A DNA stretch of 64,000 nucleotides from Breviolum minutum Mf 1.05b.01 (GCA_000507305.1 DF239294.1:113974-177973), one strand, 5' to 3'. Counted from the stretch's first letter, positions 22,839 through 33,376 are shown. Made by a program: numbers and translations. The notes: a model not told the origin generated them from the sequence alone.

Positions 22839-23046
22839 AAACCCTGGTTGTTCGTTTTTTATGAGAGATTTTCATACTGGTCAAATTTTAGCGACCTCAC
22901 ACGACCTGGGCCCCCAAATGGTGGTTTTAGTAAGGGTATTTTTCCTATTTCAGGCAAATCCACGTTGGTGAAATATTATTTCATTTGGCAAGATGTTCAT
23001 AGTTTTTTTTTAACCTCCAAACATCTTGATGTTGATCCCTTAATGA

Positions 23047-23162
23047 TTGATACTGTTGATGGAAAAAATCCAGCTAACCGGTTGATGTGGTAAATCTCAT
23101 GTTATTTTCAGGGTTTCATACACCCCGGGTGGTTGGCCTTGGGATTTCAGCCATCAACAGTA
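23047..23162. mobile_element. Hairpin element, family C
   Basis: ATACTGTTGATGGAAAAAAT and the inverted TTTCAGCCATCAACAGTAGG ends. Confidence 0.65.
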
Positions 23163-23252
23163 GGACTCCCATACCTTGAATAATGATTTTTTCTTATACA
23201 AACTAGTCACCCCTACATCCCTTCGATTCAATCCTAGGCGGTACCCCCTGAG

Positions 23253-23380
23253 GGAGATACAGTATTTACCAACAAATCACGGCGGCTATGAACCGACAGC
23301 TTCCATGGGAGCACACCAGGAAATTGTTTTTGGTACTTCAGAAGCTGGAGCCGGAACTCTCCAAAGAGAGATACTTGGCG
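23253..23380 (+). CDS. Candidate exon
   Basis: After CTGAG the frame reads RYSIYQQITAAMNRQLPWEH, then TRKLFLVLQKLEPELSKERY and LA before TAA at 23381, with a possible GT donor at 23380. Amphipathic helical composition. A second open frame (Gly/Ala-rich) is the likely shadow. Confidence 0.5.
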
Positions 23381-23739
23381 TAACGAAATGAGCTAATGAA
23401 AAAAAGGGCAAACCTGGTTGTTTAGGGTATTTATTGGGGATTAGAATAAATCATTGGGTTTTTAAATAGGGGATAATAACTGGGTAGTATATAACTGGGG
23501 ACTTCTTTAATAGTCATAAATATAACTGAGGTTGTTTTGGGTACCCTCTGAGGGAACAAGTCCATATCCCACCAAACGCGAAAAGGAAAGTCAAACAGAA
23601 ATATATGCTCCAGCTTAACTCAATATGTTCCAACTGGTTTGAAGAAAACCAATTTGTTCCATGATAATCCTGGTGGTCACTGTTAAAAGAAGATGAAAGA
23701 AAAAAAACATCCCTTGGTTAAAAGGAGACACCGAAACTA

Positions 23740-23837
23740 GGTAGTGGTTTCAAGTATTTTCTTATTTTCACCCCTATTTGGGGAAGATTTCCAATTTGAC
23801 TAATATTTTTCAGATGGGTTGAAACCACCAACCAGGA
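23740..23837. mobile_element. Hairpin element, family D
   Basis: TAGGTAGTGGTTTCAAGTAT and the inverted TTGAAACCACCAACCAGG, core CACCCCTATTTGGGGAAGAT. Confidence 0.75.
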
Positions 23838-23983
23838 AATGATTGAAGTCATTGCAGTTGCATCATTTTTTTGTGCAGTTTTCCAGGATTACCACCCTCC
23901 CTGAAACCAACATCTCATCTCCTCCTGAAGGATGGGCCTTTTGTAGCCCCATTTCAAATTGATCATGACAGGATTTCCCATCA

Positions 23984-24118
23984 AAACTAGCTGGTAGTTT
24001 CAAACATTGTTTTTTGATTTTTTAAATTTTTACCCGGATTTGTGGGGAGATGATCCAATTTGACTCTCGCATATTTTTCAACAAGGAGTTGGTGAAAAAC
24101 CACGAACTAGAGACCCTC
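23984..24118. mobile_element. Hairpin element, family D (long variant)
   Basis: TAGCTGGTAGTTTCAAACAT, core TTACCCGGATTTGTGGGGAG and right end GGTGAAAAACCACGAACTAG. Confidence 0.55.
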
Positions 24119-24138
24119 GTTGTTTTTGTACCAGTTGA

Positions 24139-24236
24139 TGGAAGAAGTCCCGCACTAGTTGATAGGTAGTTCATCCCATTATTTTAACGCGATTTTTACA
24201 TCCCCAGTGGTGCAAGATTTGTTTTCATCAACAAGG
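24139..24236. mobile_element. Hairpin element, family C
   Basis: AGTTGATGGAAGAAGTCCCG at the left is inverted as AAGATTTGTTTTCATCAACA at the right. Confidence 0.6.
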
Positions 24237-24281
24237 ATTCCCATCAAACTCTTGTTGTTTTTACTACATCAGACTGATTAG

Positions 24282-24407
24282 CTAATGGTAAATTGGTGGT
24301 TTGGGTTGGCGATTTGGATTCTAAGGGATTGGGATTCTTAGGGGCACCCGATTCGAGGGCCCCAAACCACCGGGCCCCAAACCACCAATTTACCATTAGT
24401 TGAATTC
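24282..24407. mobile_element. Hairpin element, family I
   Basis: CTAATGGTAAATTGGTGGTT is inverted as ACCACCAATTTACCATTAG. The second copy is at 54.89 kb. Confidence 0.75.
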
Positions 24408-24427
24408 CCTCCTGCCTAGTTATCTAG

Positions 24428-24525
24428 GGAGCATAACCCATAGCATCCATGTATGGTATATTTACCTACGTTTACCATATGAATTCGCCAAATGTAGGCA
24501 AATATACCATACATGGCATGGTATG
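24428..24525. mobile_element. Hairpin element, family B
   Basis: ACCCATAGCATCCATGTATG and the inverted CATACATGGCATGGTATGGG arms. Confidence 0.75.
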
Positions 24526-24649
24526 GGAACATTAGTTTCCATACTCACTTTTGCCAATGAATTTCTCCCATAATAACTTGGAACATCATTCAAGGAACTT
24601 CATCTCTTTCTCCCATAATTCCAAGTTCATAGATGGTATGGGTAAATAA

Positions 24650-24757
24650 ACTATTACCCATACCATCCATGGGGCTGGTATATTTACCTACTAATTTGGT
24701 TGATTTTGCATGGTAAACGTAGGGAAATATACCGTTCGCCCCATGGATGCTATGGGT
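24650..24757. mobile_element. Hairpin element, family B
   Basis: TTACCCATACCATCCATGGG and the inverted CCCATGGATGCTATGGGTAT arms. The neighbouring copy at 24428 is only about 125 bp away. Confidence 0.75.
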
Positions 24758-24827
24758 ATTATAAGGATCCCTCTTAACCAACCAACCTACCGTTCGTTGG
24801 CCCTGATTGTCGCTCCATCGCTCTCAG

Positions 24828-24909
24828 GCTTTGACCAGCTTCTAAGCGCTTCACCCGGAGGCTGTCAGGAGAGTGAAGGCTTCCTGCGATGGCTCTTGGA
24901 AGAAAAAAG
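24828..24909 (+). CDS. Candidate exon
   Basis: CTCTCAG|G and AAAAAG|GTGACG bound a frame reading GFDQLLSASPGGCQESEGFL and RWLLEEKR. Both splice sites are good. It needs one base upstream and ends in phase 2. Function not recognised. Confidence 0.6.
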
Positions 24910-24961
24910 GTGACGACGACCGACTTTTCCGTGTAGTGTTTTTTTTTTACAATGCTAAAAC

Positions 24962-25067
24962 ATACTGTTGATGGACAAAATCCTGCACCAGTTGATAGGT
25001 AGTTTATCCCATTATTTACAAGGTTTTATACATACCAGGCAGTGCAGGATTTCGTCCATCAACAGCA
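24962..25067. mobile_element. Hairpin element, family C
   Basis: ACTGTTGATGGACAAAATCC at the left is inverted as AGGATTTCGTCCATCAACAG at the right. Confidence 0.8.
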
Positions 25068-25364
25068 TGAAGGAAGTCAAAAAAGATTGTTTTTATTTTA
25101 AACGCAGATATTACAAGCCTTCTTTAAGACATGATTTGAAACACATGTCTGATTTTTTGGGAGTTGATAATGCTATACCTTGCATTGTTAGGTTTATTGA
25201 TGTAAAATTTGTATTATATATTATATATCTTCTGAAGATTGAGGTCCTGCGGGATCTTCATGTAGAGTATAGCCACAAAGGGGGTTCATTTGTCTCTATT
25301 TTTTGGGATGCACGACTCGGGTTGGATGAGTTCCCAAAACATACGGACTCAATGTCCCGATGTT

Positions 25365-25465
25365 GTTTACCCTCCAGGGAACTAACATATCCCACCTTGG
25401 AAAAAGGAACATCATCTTCAAAAAGTGAATTTTGATGGGATATGTTAGTTCCCAGGAGGGTATCT
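25365..25465. mobile_element. Hairpin element, family A-like
   Basis: TACCCTCCAGGGAACTAACA at the left is inverted as TGTTAGTTCCCAGGAGGGTA at the right. Confidence 0.7.
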
Positions 25466-25731
25466 ACTCAAACTGGGTAGTCTAGCAGTTTTTTGATGTT
25501 TTTTGGTGATAAAACAAATCAAAACCATGTTTCGTTCCGTATGCACACCATACATTGATTCACGAGCGGTTCTCCTATGACATTTTGGTACTTTAAGTGG
25601 TTGAACAGTGATGCCCTTTGGTTCAATGATTCAATGACTTAAATTTTCAGTTGCAACCATCAACCAATCGCTAGTTTTATTGGTTAATTGTTTTGGGGTT
25701 TTCTATTCTAGGAACTCTCTCTGAAAAGGAA

Positions 25732-25848
25732 TTACCCCTCCGAAATTTAACAGCTCGCCCCTGAAAAGTTACCAAAACCCAAAAGGAAAGGATCGTCTTC
25801 CAAGCGTCATTGTTCAGGGGCTAGCTGTGAAACTTTGGGAGGGTACTT
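25732..25848. mobile_element. Hairpin element, family A variant
   Basis: CCTCCGAAATTTAACAGCTC at the left and the inverted GCTGTGAAACTTTGGGAGGG at the right. The right end is followed by a family K-like TTAGTAAGTGATTAATAACC fragment. Confidence 0.65.
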
Positions 25849-26285
25849 GGAGGATCATCCCAGTTAGTAAGTGATTAATAACCATGGTGATCGTTTTGGT
25901 CCCCTAACTTGGGCTATTCTCATGGCCGAACTTCATGGCTTATGAATCGGGGTGATCCCAACGATCCTTACGATACCTGGAATGATCGTCCAAGTATTAC
26001 ATGAATATCTGCCCGAAAACACGACCACCTACCAAAAAATCACCAACCACCCTCCCTTACCTGGATTGGACATGTTGAAATGCTTGTAAATCCTTTCCAG
26101 GGCCATTTGAAAAAACAACTATTTTATCCCAAAAAGACAAAGATCTTGTCAAAAAAAACATTTCCCTGTATTTGTTGTGGGTGTTTTCCGAATGTTTGTG
26201 TCTTTTGTTTTAATTTTGATACATTTTTCAGTGTTTTTGTCCACCAAAAGTGGCTGACCATGATGAGCTTTTAAGCACCTTGCAG

Positions 26286-26382
26286 GGAACTTGATGCCAG
26301 TAAGATTCATGTGCTGCTGGCACATTTTGGCTCCGGAAGATATTTCTCAAGAGTTGTTGGTTCGCGGTTCGCAAAGATTGAG
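26286..26382 (+). CDS. Candidate exon
   Basis: CCTTGCAG|G and GAG|GTGATT bound ELDASKIHVLLAHFGSGRYF, then SRVVGSRFAKIE, ending in phase 0. Both splice sites are good. The FGSGRYFSRVVGSRF stretch is Gly/Ser/Arg-rich. Family not recognised. Confidence 0.6.
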
Positions 26383-26491
26383 GTGATTTATATATTGAAG
26401 TCGCAAAGGCAACACAAGACTCATGTTGAACAACATGTCAACCAAACACACATCCCACGTGGCGTCAAGTTTTGCCTAAAACATCCGAACC

Positions 26492-26671
26492 ATGAAGGCT
26501 TGCAATTTCCCAGAAATCCCCCGCAAAATGGCCACGTCGCCCGCCTCACGGTTGGTACACAGTCACCCCACGGCCAGCCACAGCGTGACCCCGCCGGTCG
26601 CCTCCAGCCATGCCGAAGAAGTCGGGAGATCCGGTGATTTTAGATCCACGAGATGCCATGGAGGTCGCTAG
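26492..26671 (+). CDS. Candidate exon or short ORF, Ser/Thr/His-rich
   Basis: From an ATG the frame reads MKACNFPEIPRKMATSPASR, then LVHSHPTASHSVTPPVASSH and AEEVGRSGDFRSTRCHGGR to a TAG. It is the most GC-rich stretch nearby. The low-complexity S/T/P/H composition suggests a disordered region. A second frame is open over the same bases. It could be a first exon. Confidence 0.4.
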   Translation: MKACNFPEIPRKMATSPASRLVHSHPTASHSVTPPVASSHAEEVGRSGDFRSTRCHGGR

Positions 26672-26732
26672 ATGCGGAGATGCGGCATGGGCGGGGGGTA
26701 AGGATTGGGTCTCCAAAAACCTAAGATCTACA

Positions 26733-26828
26733 CATTACCCATAACATCCATGGGACTGGTATATTTGCCTACTATGAAAACCAACCAAAATAAAATGTAA
26801 GTAAATATACCATACATGGATCCTATGG
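26733..26828. mobile_element. Hairpin element, family B
   Basis: ACCCATAACATCCATGGGAC and the inverted CATACATGGATCCTATGGGT arms. Confidence 0.75.
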
Positions 26829-26856
26829 GTTAGTAAGCACTGCATTACCCATAACT

Positions 26857-26960
26857 TGGTGGTGGTTTCTTAAATATTTTTGTAATTTTCACCCCTATTT
26901 GGGGAAATGATTCCCATTTTTGACTAATTATTTTTCAGATGGGTTGAAACCACCAACTAG
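26857..26960. mobile_element. Hairpin element, family D
   Basis: TTGGTGGTGGTTTCTTAAAT, core CACCCCTATTTGGGGAAATG and GGTTGAAACCACCAACTAG. Confidence 0.75.
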
Positions 26961-27389
26961 ATATTGAAGTACCTTTCGACATCTTTCCATGTTTGAACCG
27001 TACCCAAAAACTTTGGGGCAGGTTGACAGTCCTCCAAAGAGAGAAGCAGTTGTTTTTATATTGGGATATAAGGGGGGCCGCACCACTACGCTGAACATGG
27101 CTGAATGTAGGATGTCTCATCATGCTGCTGTAAAGAACAGGTTCAAAGAAGCACTATAACAGGGTTAATTTCCCCTGGAAAACTAACATTGCTAACTTAA
27201 AGCTTAATAGGAGATACAAGTACATCTTCATTCATGTTTTTTTCTTTTTTTGCCGGTGTAATCCTTCCTTCAAACACCATCCAAATCTGCGTTATCAATT
27301 CTTTTAGCCTCATACTGGATAGCTCCCCTCCAAAAACCCACGAATCCTGATAGCTGAATGTTGGAATCCCTATGTAGCAATAATGCCAT

Positions 27390-27488
27390 TACCCATACCA
27401 TCCACGTATGGTATATATTTACCTACATTTGGCAAATTTATATGGTAAATGTATAGGTAAATATACCATACAATGGATGCTATGAGTT
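27390..27488. mobile_element. Hairpin element, family B
   Basis: ACCCATACCATCCACGTATG and the inverted CATACAATGGATGCTATGAG arms. Confidence 0.75.
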
Positions 27489-28123
27489 ACGCAACTGCCT
27501 GGTTTTTGTTTTACTCTACAGTTCCTTTGTTTCATGTGGCAACTGTACGACTTCTCTGTGCTTCTTATCCGAAACCCTTACGTTAATAACTTATATATCT
27601 TGGCTTGGTCCCCGTGCCAGTAATTTCGTGGCAAATTTGAAGTCTTTTTTCGGGATCCCTAAAAATCACCCGGGCAAAAATGAAAAATGTCAGCCTGGTG
27701 GTGACGAGGCAGCAACCTGGGAAGGGTTGAGTCCCAACCCAACTCATATCTACCTTGAAAGCTCCAAACCTTGAAATTTCGCCTGGAAGTTTGTGACATC
27801 CCTGTCAGGTCAGCCACTGCAAGGTGAAAATGTTTCCGCCCAAGGTCCGGGCAACTGGGTGTGGGTGGGTTGGTTGGGGGGGTGGTAGGTAGGCATATCC
27901 TCAAGAAACAGGTATCGAAAATGGACAATCACCTGGATGTGTTTGGGGGAGTTCTATGCCAGTTGTTTCAGTGTATCGTAGTGGATTAGTATTCAATATA
28001 GATTTTATAAGTGTATGTAGACATATACATGTTGACAGCATTATGTCAGTTCTTGAATTTTTGTGAGATTTCTTTATTTTTGGTAAGCTGCAATTCCGTT
28101 CCGCCCCTTTGCTTACACCTCAG

Positions 28124-28188
28124 CAGATGCCCTTCGATATGGGATGACCATTAGATGTAGATCAGAGACGACCCCACATATCTTTCTG
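28124..28188 (+). CDS. Candidate exon
   Basis: CACCTCAG|CA begins DALRYGMTIRCRSETTPHIF and L, ending at CTG|GTAGAC in phase 0. It joins the exon at 28242 in frame across a 53-nt intron. RYGMTIRCRS is reminiscent of beta-trefoil or MIR-type strands, but this is only a resemblance. Confidence 0.55.
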
Positions 28189-28241
28189 GTAGACCAATAT
28201 AGCAGTCTGGAAAATCCACTACTCACTGATTTTGCCCACAG

Positions 28242-28410
28242 GGCCCCTGGGAAGATGGGCCCCCAAACTTCCCCTTTCGCACCCACAATTCGAAAGGAAT
28301 TCCGAAACATAAACTGGTGGTGAAACATCCGGGGGCGCATCTTCCAGTGGGCCCTGTGGGTGAGATCTTTGAACTACTTTTTGAGGAGACAAAAAGTACC
28401 ACCAATTCAG
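28242..28410 (+). CDS. Candidate exon
   Basis: GCCCACAG|GGC begins GPWEDGPPNFPFRTHNSKGI, then PKHKLVVKHPGAHLPVGPVG and EIFELLFEETKSTTNS, ending at TTCAG|GTGAAA in phase 1. Strong protein composition and good splice sites. Family not recognised. The overlapping minus-strand ORF is taken as a shadow. Confidence 0.65.
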
Positions 28411-28429
28411 GTGAAAAGTGAACTCTCAG

Positions 28430-28562
28430 CATCGTTCACCGCAGATTCTCTGATGAATGGTCACTGACTGACGCTTTTGTCAAAGGTCTCAATTTTTCCC
28501 AACCCGTCGACAGGCATGCATACACAGAGTTCGTGAACGCATCGAATTTTTGGATGATTTTA
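28430..28562 (+). CDS. Candidate exon
   Basis: CTCTCAG|C begins IVHRRFSDEWSLTDAFVKGL and NFSQPVDRHAYTEFVNASNF before TAG at 28563. A GT donor after EF is likely the true end. Its start phase does not fit the GT donor at 28411, so one of the two boundaries is off; a GA donor in the previous exon would fit. Confidence 0.5.
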
Positions 28563-28718
28563 TAGACTTAAAGGAATCTATACTGTCTTTACATATACCA
28601 ATTCTATACTACATTCTACTGCTACTAGTATTATAATATTTATATATAGTATCTGATTATTTTTTTCTCTTCTCTACTTGAGAACCCGTCCCCCGACAAA
28701 ACACTCAAATCCTCATAG

Positions 28719-28829
28719 TTTCCACCAGCAACGTTCGAACGCCAGGGCATACCGACCACCGCAGAGAATTGGCGACCATTGTGGAAAAATCACAGCAATC
28801 CATTTCAATTTGTCGGGGGATCTCAGATC
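28719..28829 (+). CDS. Candidate exon
   Basis: CTCATAG|TTT begins FPPATFERQGIPTTAENWRP and LWKNHSNPFQFVGGSQIR before TAA. GT at 28812 after FQF is a possible donor. Aromatic and Asn-rich composition, unlike the repeats nearby. Confidence 0.5.
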
Positions 28830-28992
28830 CGATAACTTTTCACAAGTCTTGCAGCCAAAAAAAAAATCGACCGACTTCTGGTTTTTCAACTAAACATGTA
28901 GATAGATGGCTGGAAAAAATGGATTCCGGATTGAATTGAAGATGTAATTTTTGTTTTTACCTATATGAACACGGATCCCGAAAAAAAAACAG

Positions 28993-29119
28993 ACGCTGCT
29001 TCCTGTGAGTTGGCAGCTTTTCGTACTCAACTAGTTGTTTTTTTGGGGAGCAAGGGCCAATTTGCCGAGATTTCGAAGCTTGATTTCGAGGTTGGAAAGT
29101 TAGTAATACGGGCAGCAAG
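28993..29119 (+). CDS. Candidate exon with GC donor
   Basis: AAAACAG|AC begins AASCELAAFRTQLVVFLGSK, then GQFAEISKLDFEVGKLVIRA and A. GCAAG|GC at 29120 is a GC donor in phase 2. A family D hairpin starts within about 10 bp of the donor. Confidence 0.55.
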
Positions 29120-29127
29120 GCAAAAAC

Positions 29128-29236
29128 CCTTGACTAGGTGATGGTTTTAAATATTTTTTATTTTCACCCCTACTTGGGGAAGATTCCCATTGTGACTAAT
29201 ATTTTTCAATTGGGTTGAAACCACCACCTAGTTGAA
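29128..29236. mobile_element. Hairpin element, family D
   Basis: CTAGGTGATGGTTTTAAATA, core CACCCCTACTTGGGGAAGAT and GGTTGAAACCACCACCTAG. It directly follows a candidate splice donor. Confidence 0.75.
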
Positions 29237-29469
29237 CATTGATGGCAAAGGATGGCTTCAATGGCTTCATATTTTGGGGGGCGTTTCAACCTATTTTCAG
29301 GGGACGAATTGGCGGTTAGGGGCTTGCTTAGGGAGGGGTAGATATCCCGCCTCCCAGCATGGCAAATGAAAGTTAAGCGAACAGCATCCCCCGAAGCTAA
29401 AAAATGAAGCATAAATTAATCCTTCGAGTGACTGTTACTATGTTACTACTGTTCATGCTTCAGAAATCC

Positions 29470-29566
29470 CAAACAACCACCTAACATGTATTGAAACCCT
29501 GTAAATAATGAGATAAACTACAAAACTCAACTGGTTAGCTGGATTTCTGAACCATCAACAGTAGTA
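29470..29566. mobile_element. Diverged hairpin, family C
   Basis: CCTGTAAATAATGAGATAAA, the GGTTAGCTGGATTTCTGAAC stretch and a CCATCAACAGTA end. Confidence 0.5.
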
Positions 29567-29968
29567 TAGGACGGGGAAACATTCCAAGGTAAATTTCCAT
29601 GGCAACAGATTTCACAACCAAACCGCCGACCCTCACGTATCAAATGCGGTGCATGTAGTGGAAACCCATCCAAGAATAGCTGGATTCAATATTGGAGTTG
29701 GTGAATTTAGTAGAAAATTGTGTACCCAGATTCAATATTTGGGATGCTGATTTTGATTCTTTGTTTACTTCCAAGCATTTTTTGGAGCAAAGTTCAAAAG
29801 GGCGAATTCACGTAGTCAATGGGGATATCAAAAGACTACTAAAAACAAACGATTCACAAGATCACGGATACTATACATGATACATATTTTGCAAAGTAGC
29901 ATATTTCTGGCACAATCCCATCATTGCGACTTGTTTTTGTGCCCTTTAAAACAAACTGCTTCCTCCAG

Positions 29969-30069
29969 CTTCTAAGACAATTTTGAAGGTGACAGCCAGG
30001 CCGAGACAGCACTCCCCTCCAAAAAATGCTCCAAAACAACACGTGAAATGCCCTGACCGCCTTTTGGCT
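29969..30069 (+). CDS. Candidate exon
   Basis: CTCCAG|CT begins SKTILKVTARPRQHSPPKNA and PKQHVKCPDRLLA, ending at GCT|GTACGG in phase 0, which joins the exon at 30587. Basic and proline-rich. Minus-strand frames are also open. Confidence 0.5.
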
Positions 30070-30440
30070 GTACGGCTTTCAAACGGGTATTGTTGAGGGA
30101 AAGGATTTTTTTCGCCACTTTTGAATCGACTCCTGGTCGATTCAAAGTTCAAAGTAGGATGATACGAAAACCCTTGAGTTATGACATGTTATGACACTTA
30201 TGATGCTTCACTGGAAGTCTGTGCTGTTTTGTTTTTATTTATGTGGTCCGGCAGATTCCCTAAATGGGTTTATTATCGCGGATGCAAGGATGACATTCAT
30301 CATAAGGCGTAATTGACAGCAAAGGGGCAACCAAGAAACGCATAATATACGTTTTGACATGTTTTTTGAAGCTAACAGTCAACATCATCAACCCTAATAT
30401 TGAGTTTCAGAGTTCTTTACTTTTCAACTTTTCAAATATG

Positions 30441-30545
30441 TACTCCCCTGAAATTTAACATGGAACCTGAAAATGATGGTTTCCAAGAGGAACTTCCTTT
30501 TCTGGGGACTTCTTTTCAGGTTCCATGTTAAATTTCGGGGGTGTA
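30441..30545. mobile_element. Hairpin element, family A
   Basis: CCCCTGAAATTTAACATGGA at the left is inverted as TCCATGTTAAATTTCGGGGG at the right. It lies 40 bp upstream of the exon at 30587. Confidence 0.85.
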
Positions 30546-30586
30546 ACCCTACAAGTAAGCGTTTTGTTAATATCTCATCCTTTCAG

Positions 30587-30706
30587 GACCGACAATACTT
30601 GCAGAGTATCGAGATGGCACGGCTTCGTACCATGGAACAACAGCAAGATCGGAGGCGGGCTTCGTGCGTACCAGTTGCCGGGGGAAAAACACGGGATTCT
30701 GATAAC
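30587..30706 (+). CDS. Candidate exon, Gln/Arg-rich
   Basis: CATCCTTTCAG|GAC begins DRQYLQSIEMARLRTMEQQQ and DRRRASCVPVAGGKTRDSDN, ending at AAC|GTAGAC. Exactly 40 codons, phase 0 at both ends. The donor GT is the first two bases of a family A hairpin. Probably a linker or coiled region. Confidence 0.65.
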
Positions 30707-30812
30707 GTAGACCCTGGAAAATTAACATGGAACCTGAAAATCACCTGTTTGAAAAGGAAAACCATCTTCCAAACCTTCACTTTTGGGTTCCATGTTAATT
30801 TTCAGGGGTGTA
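30707..30812. mobile_element. Hairpin element, family A, at a splice donor
   Basis: ACCCTGGAAAATTAACATGG at the left is inverted as CCATGTTAATTTTCAGGGGT at the right. The unit begins at the inferred splice donor. Confidence 0.85.
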
Positions 30813-31027
30813 GGTTTTTGATGAAATCCTTCATCAACCGGTATAAGATGGGAAGATGGGATTGGATATTCATGCATGATACTCGCAAGTGATGTAATTG
30901 ACATGGGGAACCAAACAATCCTACATATATGTCGATGACTTGCCCACATGACGATGATCTTTTTCCCAAATCTGAGCCCTTGGAAAGACTTGATATTTGT
31001 CCTGACATTGTAGGTCGGTGAAATCTT

Positions 31028-31155
31028 ACCCCCCCAGAAATCTAACAAAAATATCCAAAAATGGCCATGTTTAAAAGGATCAGAAGCACCTTTTCCCAAG
31101 GCCCATCATTTTGGATATCCGTGGACCCGCCGTTGATGTTTTCGGGGGGTGTAAA
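31028..31155. mobile_element. Hairpin element, family A-like
   Basis: TTACCCCCCCAGAAATCTAA with an inner AAAATATCCAAAAATGG arm, inverted as TTTGGATATCCG and TTTTCGGGGGGTGTAA. Confidence 0.6.
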
Positions 31156-32049
31156 TTATGAAAGAATCAAAAATTTCCAGATGGCATCCCTGGAAGGTAT
31201 GTCAAATTTCCAAGCTATTGAGATTAATAGATATATATGATATATGATACTAATACAGATTACTAGATATATATCTGATACATATATAGAGAAATTTATC
31301 CAATTGTTAATTATGAATATCCAATACTAAGAAATATATATTGTATCTATACCAAGACATATTTTTTTCATACTGTAAATACGATGCTTTTTCAAATCTC
31401 ACGCATCTCAGTTTCTTTGTCATCCGTTCTTGGCTTTTTTCGGCTCAGCGTTGAAGGTGAACTTTAAGCCTCGGGATATGTAGGGAGAAGAGATGCAAAT
31501 AGCTCAGCTTCATTCAGCTTCATACAGCTGAGTTGTGATTGGTTTTTCGAAAACTTCCAAATTCGAATTAGCAAAAAACCACATCAAATGAAGAGATGGC
31601 ACTAAGTGCAGAAAATTGATCTCTTGTCGTGCTCAAGATGGAATTTTACTTGTACTTCTAGCACCTCATGATTTACATCAACATATCGATATATCTTATT
31701 TGAAACATGTTTCATTTCGTTTTATGCATACCTTCTTGATATATTTACAACGAATAAACAATCATTTGGACTCTTTAATTCATCACATGATATTTCCATC
31801 CAAGCCACACCGCGCAAATCCGAAAAAAACAAAAAAACGAAACAGACATAGGATCCATCTATGAAATACATATTCATCTATGGCACTCCTATAGCTACAA
31901 ATCTACCATAAACAAATCAACCATTCATGGATTATTTCGGTCGTTCAATTACCGGACTCGTCGACTTGTCAAATCCATGGATCCGTGGCTGGGTTGTTCA
32001 CGCCATGGCGTCGTGCCGCAAGCGGAAGGGAAGCCCGGGAAGCCCTGAA

Positions 32050-32131
32050 GGGTCCTGGACCGCCTGGTGGCCTTCCAAACGATTTCGAACAGCGCCAGAA
32101 CCTCCGGCACCTGCGCCACCGTTGTGGCTTG
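32050..32131 (+). CDS. Candidate exon
   Basis: CTGAAG|GGT begins GPGPPGGLPNDFEQRQNLRH and LRHRCGL, ending at TTG|GTGCAA, phase 0 at both ends. The same frame is open upstream to 31985 (REAREALK), so the acceptor could be earlier. Very GC-rich. All three plus frames are partly open, so the frame choice rests on composition. Confidence 0.45.
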
Positions 32132-32149
32132 GTGCAAGAAATATATGGG

Positions 32150-32258
32150 TCGTTTCAAAAAATAGGGGTATATATATCCCAAAATGGATGGGTTTATAAT
32201 GGAACACCATATGAAAATTGATGATTTGGGGGTACCACTATTTGCGGAAACATCCAGA
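32150..32258. mobile_element. Hairpin element, family F
   Basis: TGGGTCGTTTCAAAAAATAG and the inverted CTATTTGCGGAAACATCC arms around AAAATGGATGGGTTTATAAT. Confidence 0.65.
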
Positions 32259-32377
32259 GGTTGCCAATTGCTTTGGTGGGGAAGAAACATGGAAAACCAG
32301 GGGTTTAAGTTTAATCCAGGATGAAACAGCCAATTGAGTTGGAATTTGAGATAGAACATGAATTGTTGATAGTACAT

Positions 32378-32492
32378 ATCCGCTGAAAACTAACATATAT
32401 CCGCTGAACATGGATGGTTTGGAAGATGGTTCATTTCCTTTTAAGACGGTCCCTTTTCAGGGGATATGTCAATTTTCGAGGGGGGGGGTTAT
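32378..32492. mobile_element. Hairpin element, family A-like
   Basis: ATCCGCTGAAAACTAACATA and the inverted GGGATATGTCAATTTTCGAG arms. Confidence 0.6.
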
Positions 32493-32915
32493 ATGTTGCC
32501 AATATGCCTGGATCCAGGTTGTTTAAGGATTGGAAGAAACATCAATCAGGGGTTAATTTAGAAATTGGATGAACATAGTTGAGGTAGAAATTTTTACATG
32601 TTGGTGTGATTGTCATCCATATTTCAAATATATATATATATACACTATACATCTTGTATATACAGTATATAACCTATTGTAGTGGGTCCTTGAGCTCCAA
32701 AGTTTAGTCGTGGATCGAAAAATGACTGTGTTTTTTTGGCGCAGGGTCAAGTGAGGTGTTTTGTGTAGATTCTGTTGACCCTGACCGCACTTAGCTTGCT
32801 GTTTGTCATTCTTACCCGCAAAATTGAAGGGTCCTTTTCCATCTGTTCAACACACATGTTCCAAACCTATCGCTGATAAAACTGAGGTTTGCTGATAGCT
32901 CCTTGGTGTTTTCAG

Positions 32916-33233
32916 GAAGTATCCAATGGTGGGAGATTCGGCAGTGGAGGCAGAACTGATTTTTCACTAAACACATCAACTTTCATTAAAACAAAACCTT
33001 ACTTTTGCCATCAAGGAATCAAGGCTTTCGTACGTACTTGCCACTCTTGCGTATTTGCTTCACCTTTTTTTTGGGGGGGGCTGGTGGTGCCAGGCACGGC
33101 CACGGAGCCCTTCACGGCTTTTTTTATGCAGTCTAATTTTTTGTTGGTGCCGATGTTACAAACGGCGAAGGCCTCGGAATCAGATGTTTCGAAACCATCT
33201 AATGAATCGATTTTTGAGGCCTGGACTCGTGGT
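32916..33233 (+). CDS. Candidate long exon
   Basis: GTTTTCAG|GAA opens about 106 codons: EVSNGGRFGSGGRTDFSLNT at the start, then TATEPFTAFFMQSNFLLVPM and TAKASESDVSKPSNESIFEA near the end, with TAA at 33234. Phase 0 start. A GA donor at 33216 in phase 0 would join the exon at 33720. The middle part is poor in composition and may hide an intron, with the better exon at about 33107-33233. Confidence 0.45.
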
Positions 33234-33276
33234 TAAAAGGAGACCCTTCAATCCGGGGATACCATGAATTCTTACT

Positions 33277-33376
33277 GGGTGGTGGTTTCAAATATTTTTT
33301 ATGGTCACCCCTATTTGGGGAAGATTTCCATTTTGACTAATATTTTTTCAGAGGGGTTGAAACCACCAACTAGCTT
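33277..33376. mobile_element. Hairpin element, family D
   Basis: CTGGGTGGTGGTTTCAAATA and the inverted GGTTGAAACCACCAACTAG, core CACCCCTATTTGGGGAAGAT. Confidence 0.8.

Noticed and set aside
32625-32645. TATATA tracts as promoters
   Set aside because: Many such tracts occur in introns; dinoflagellate promoters generally lack a classical TATA box, so no promoter can be called.
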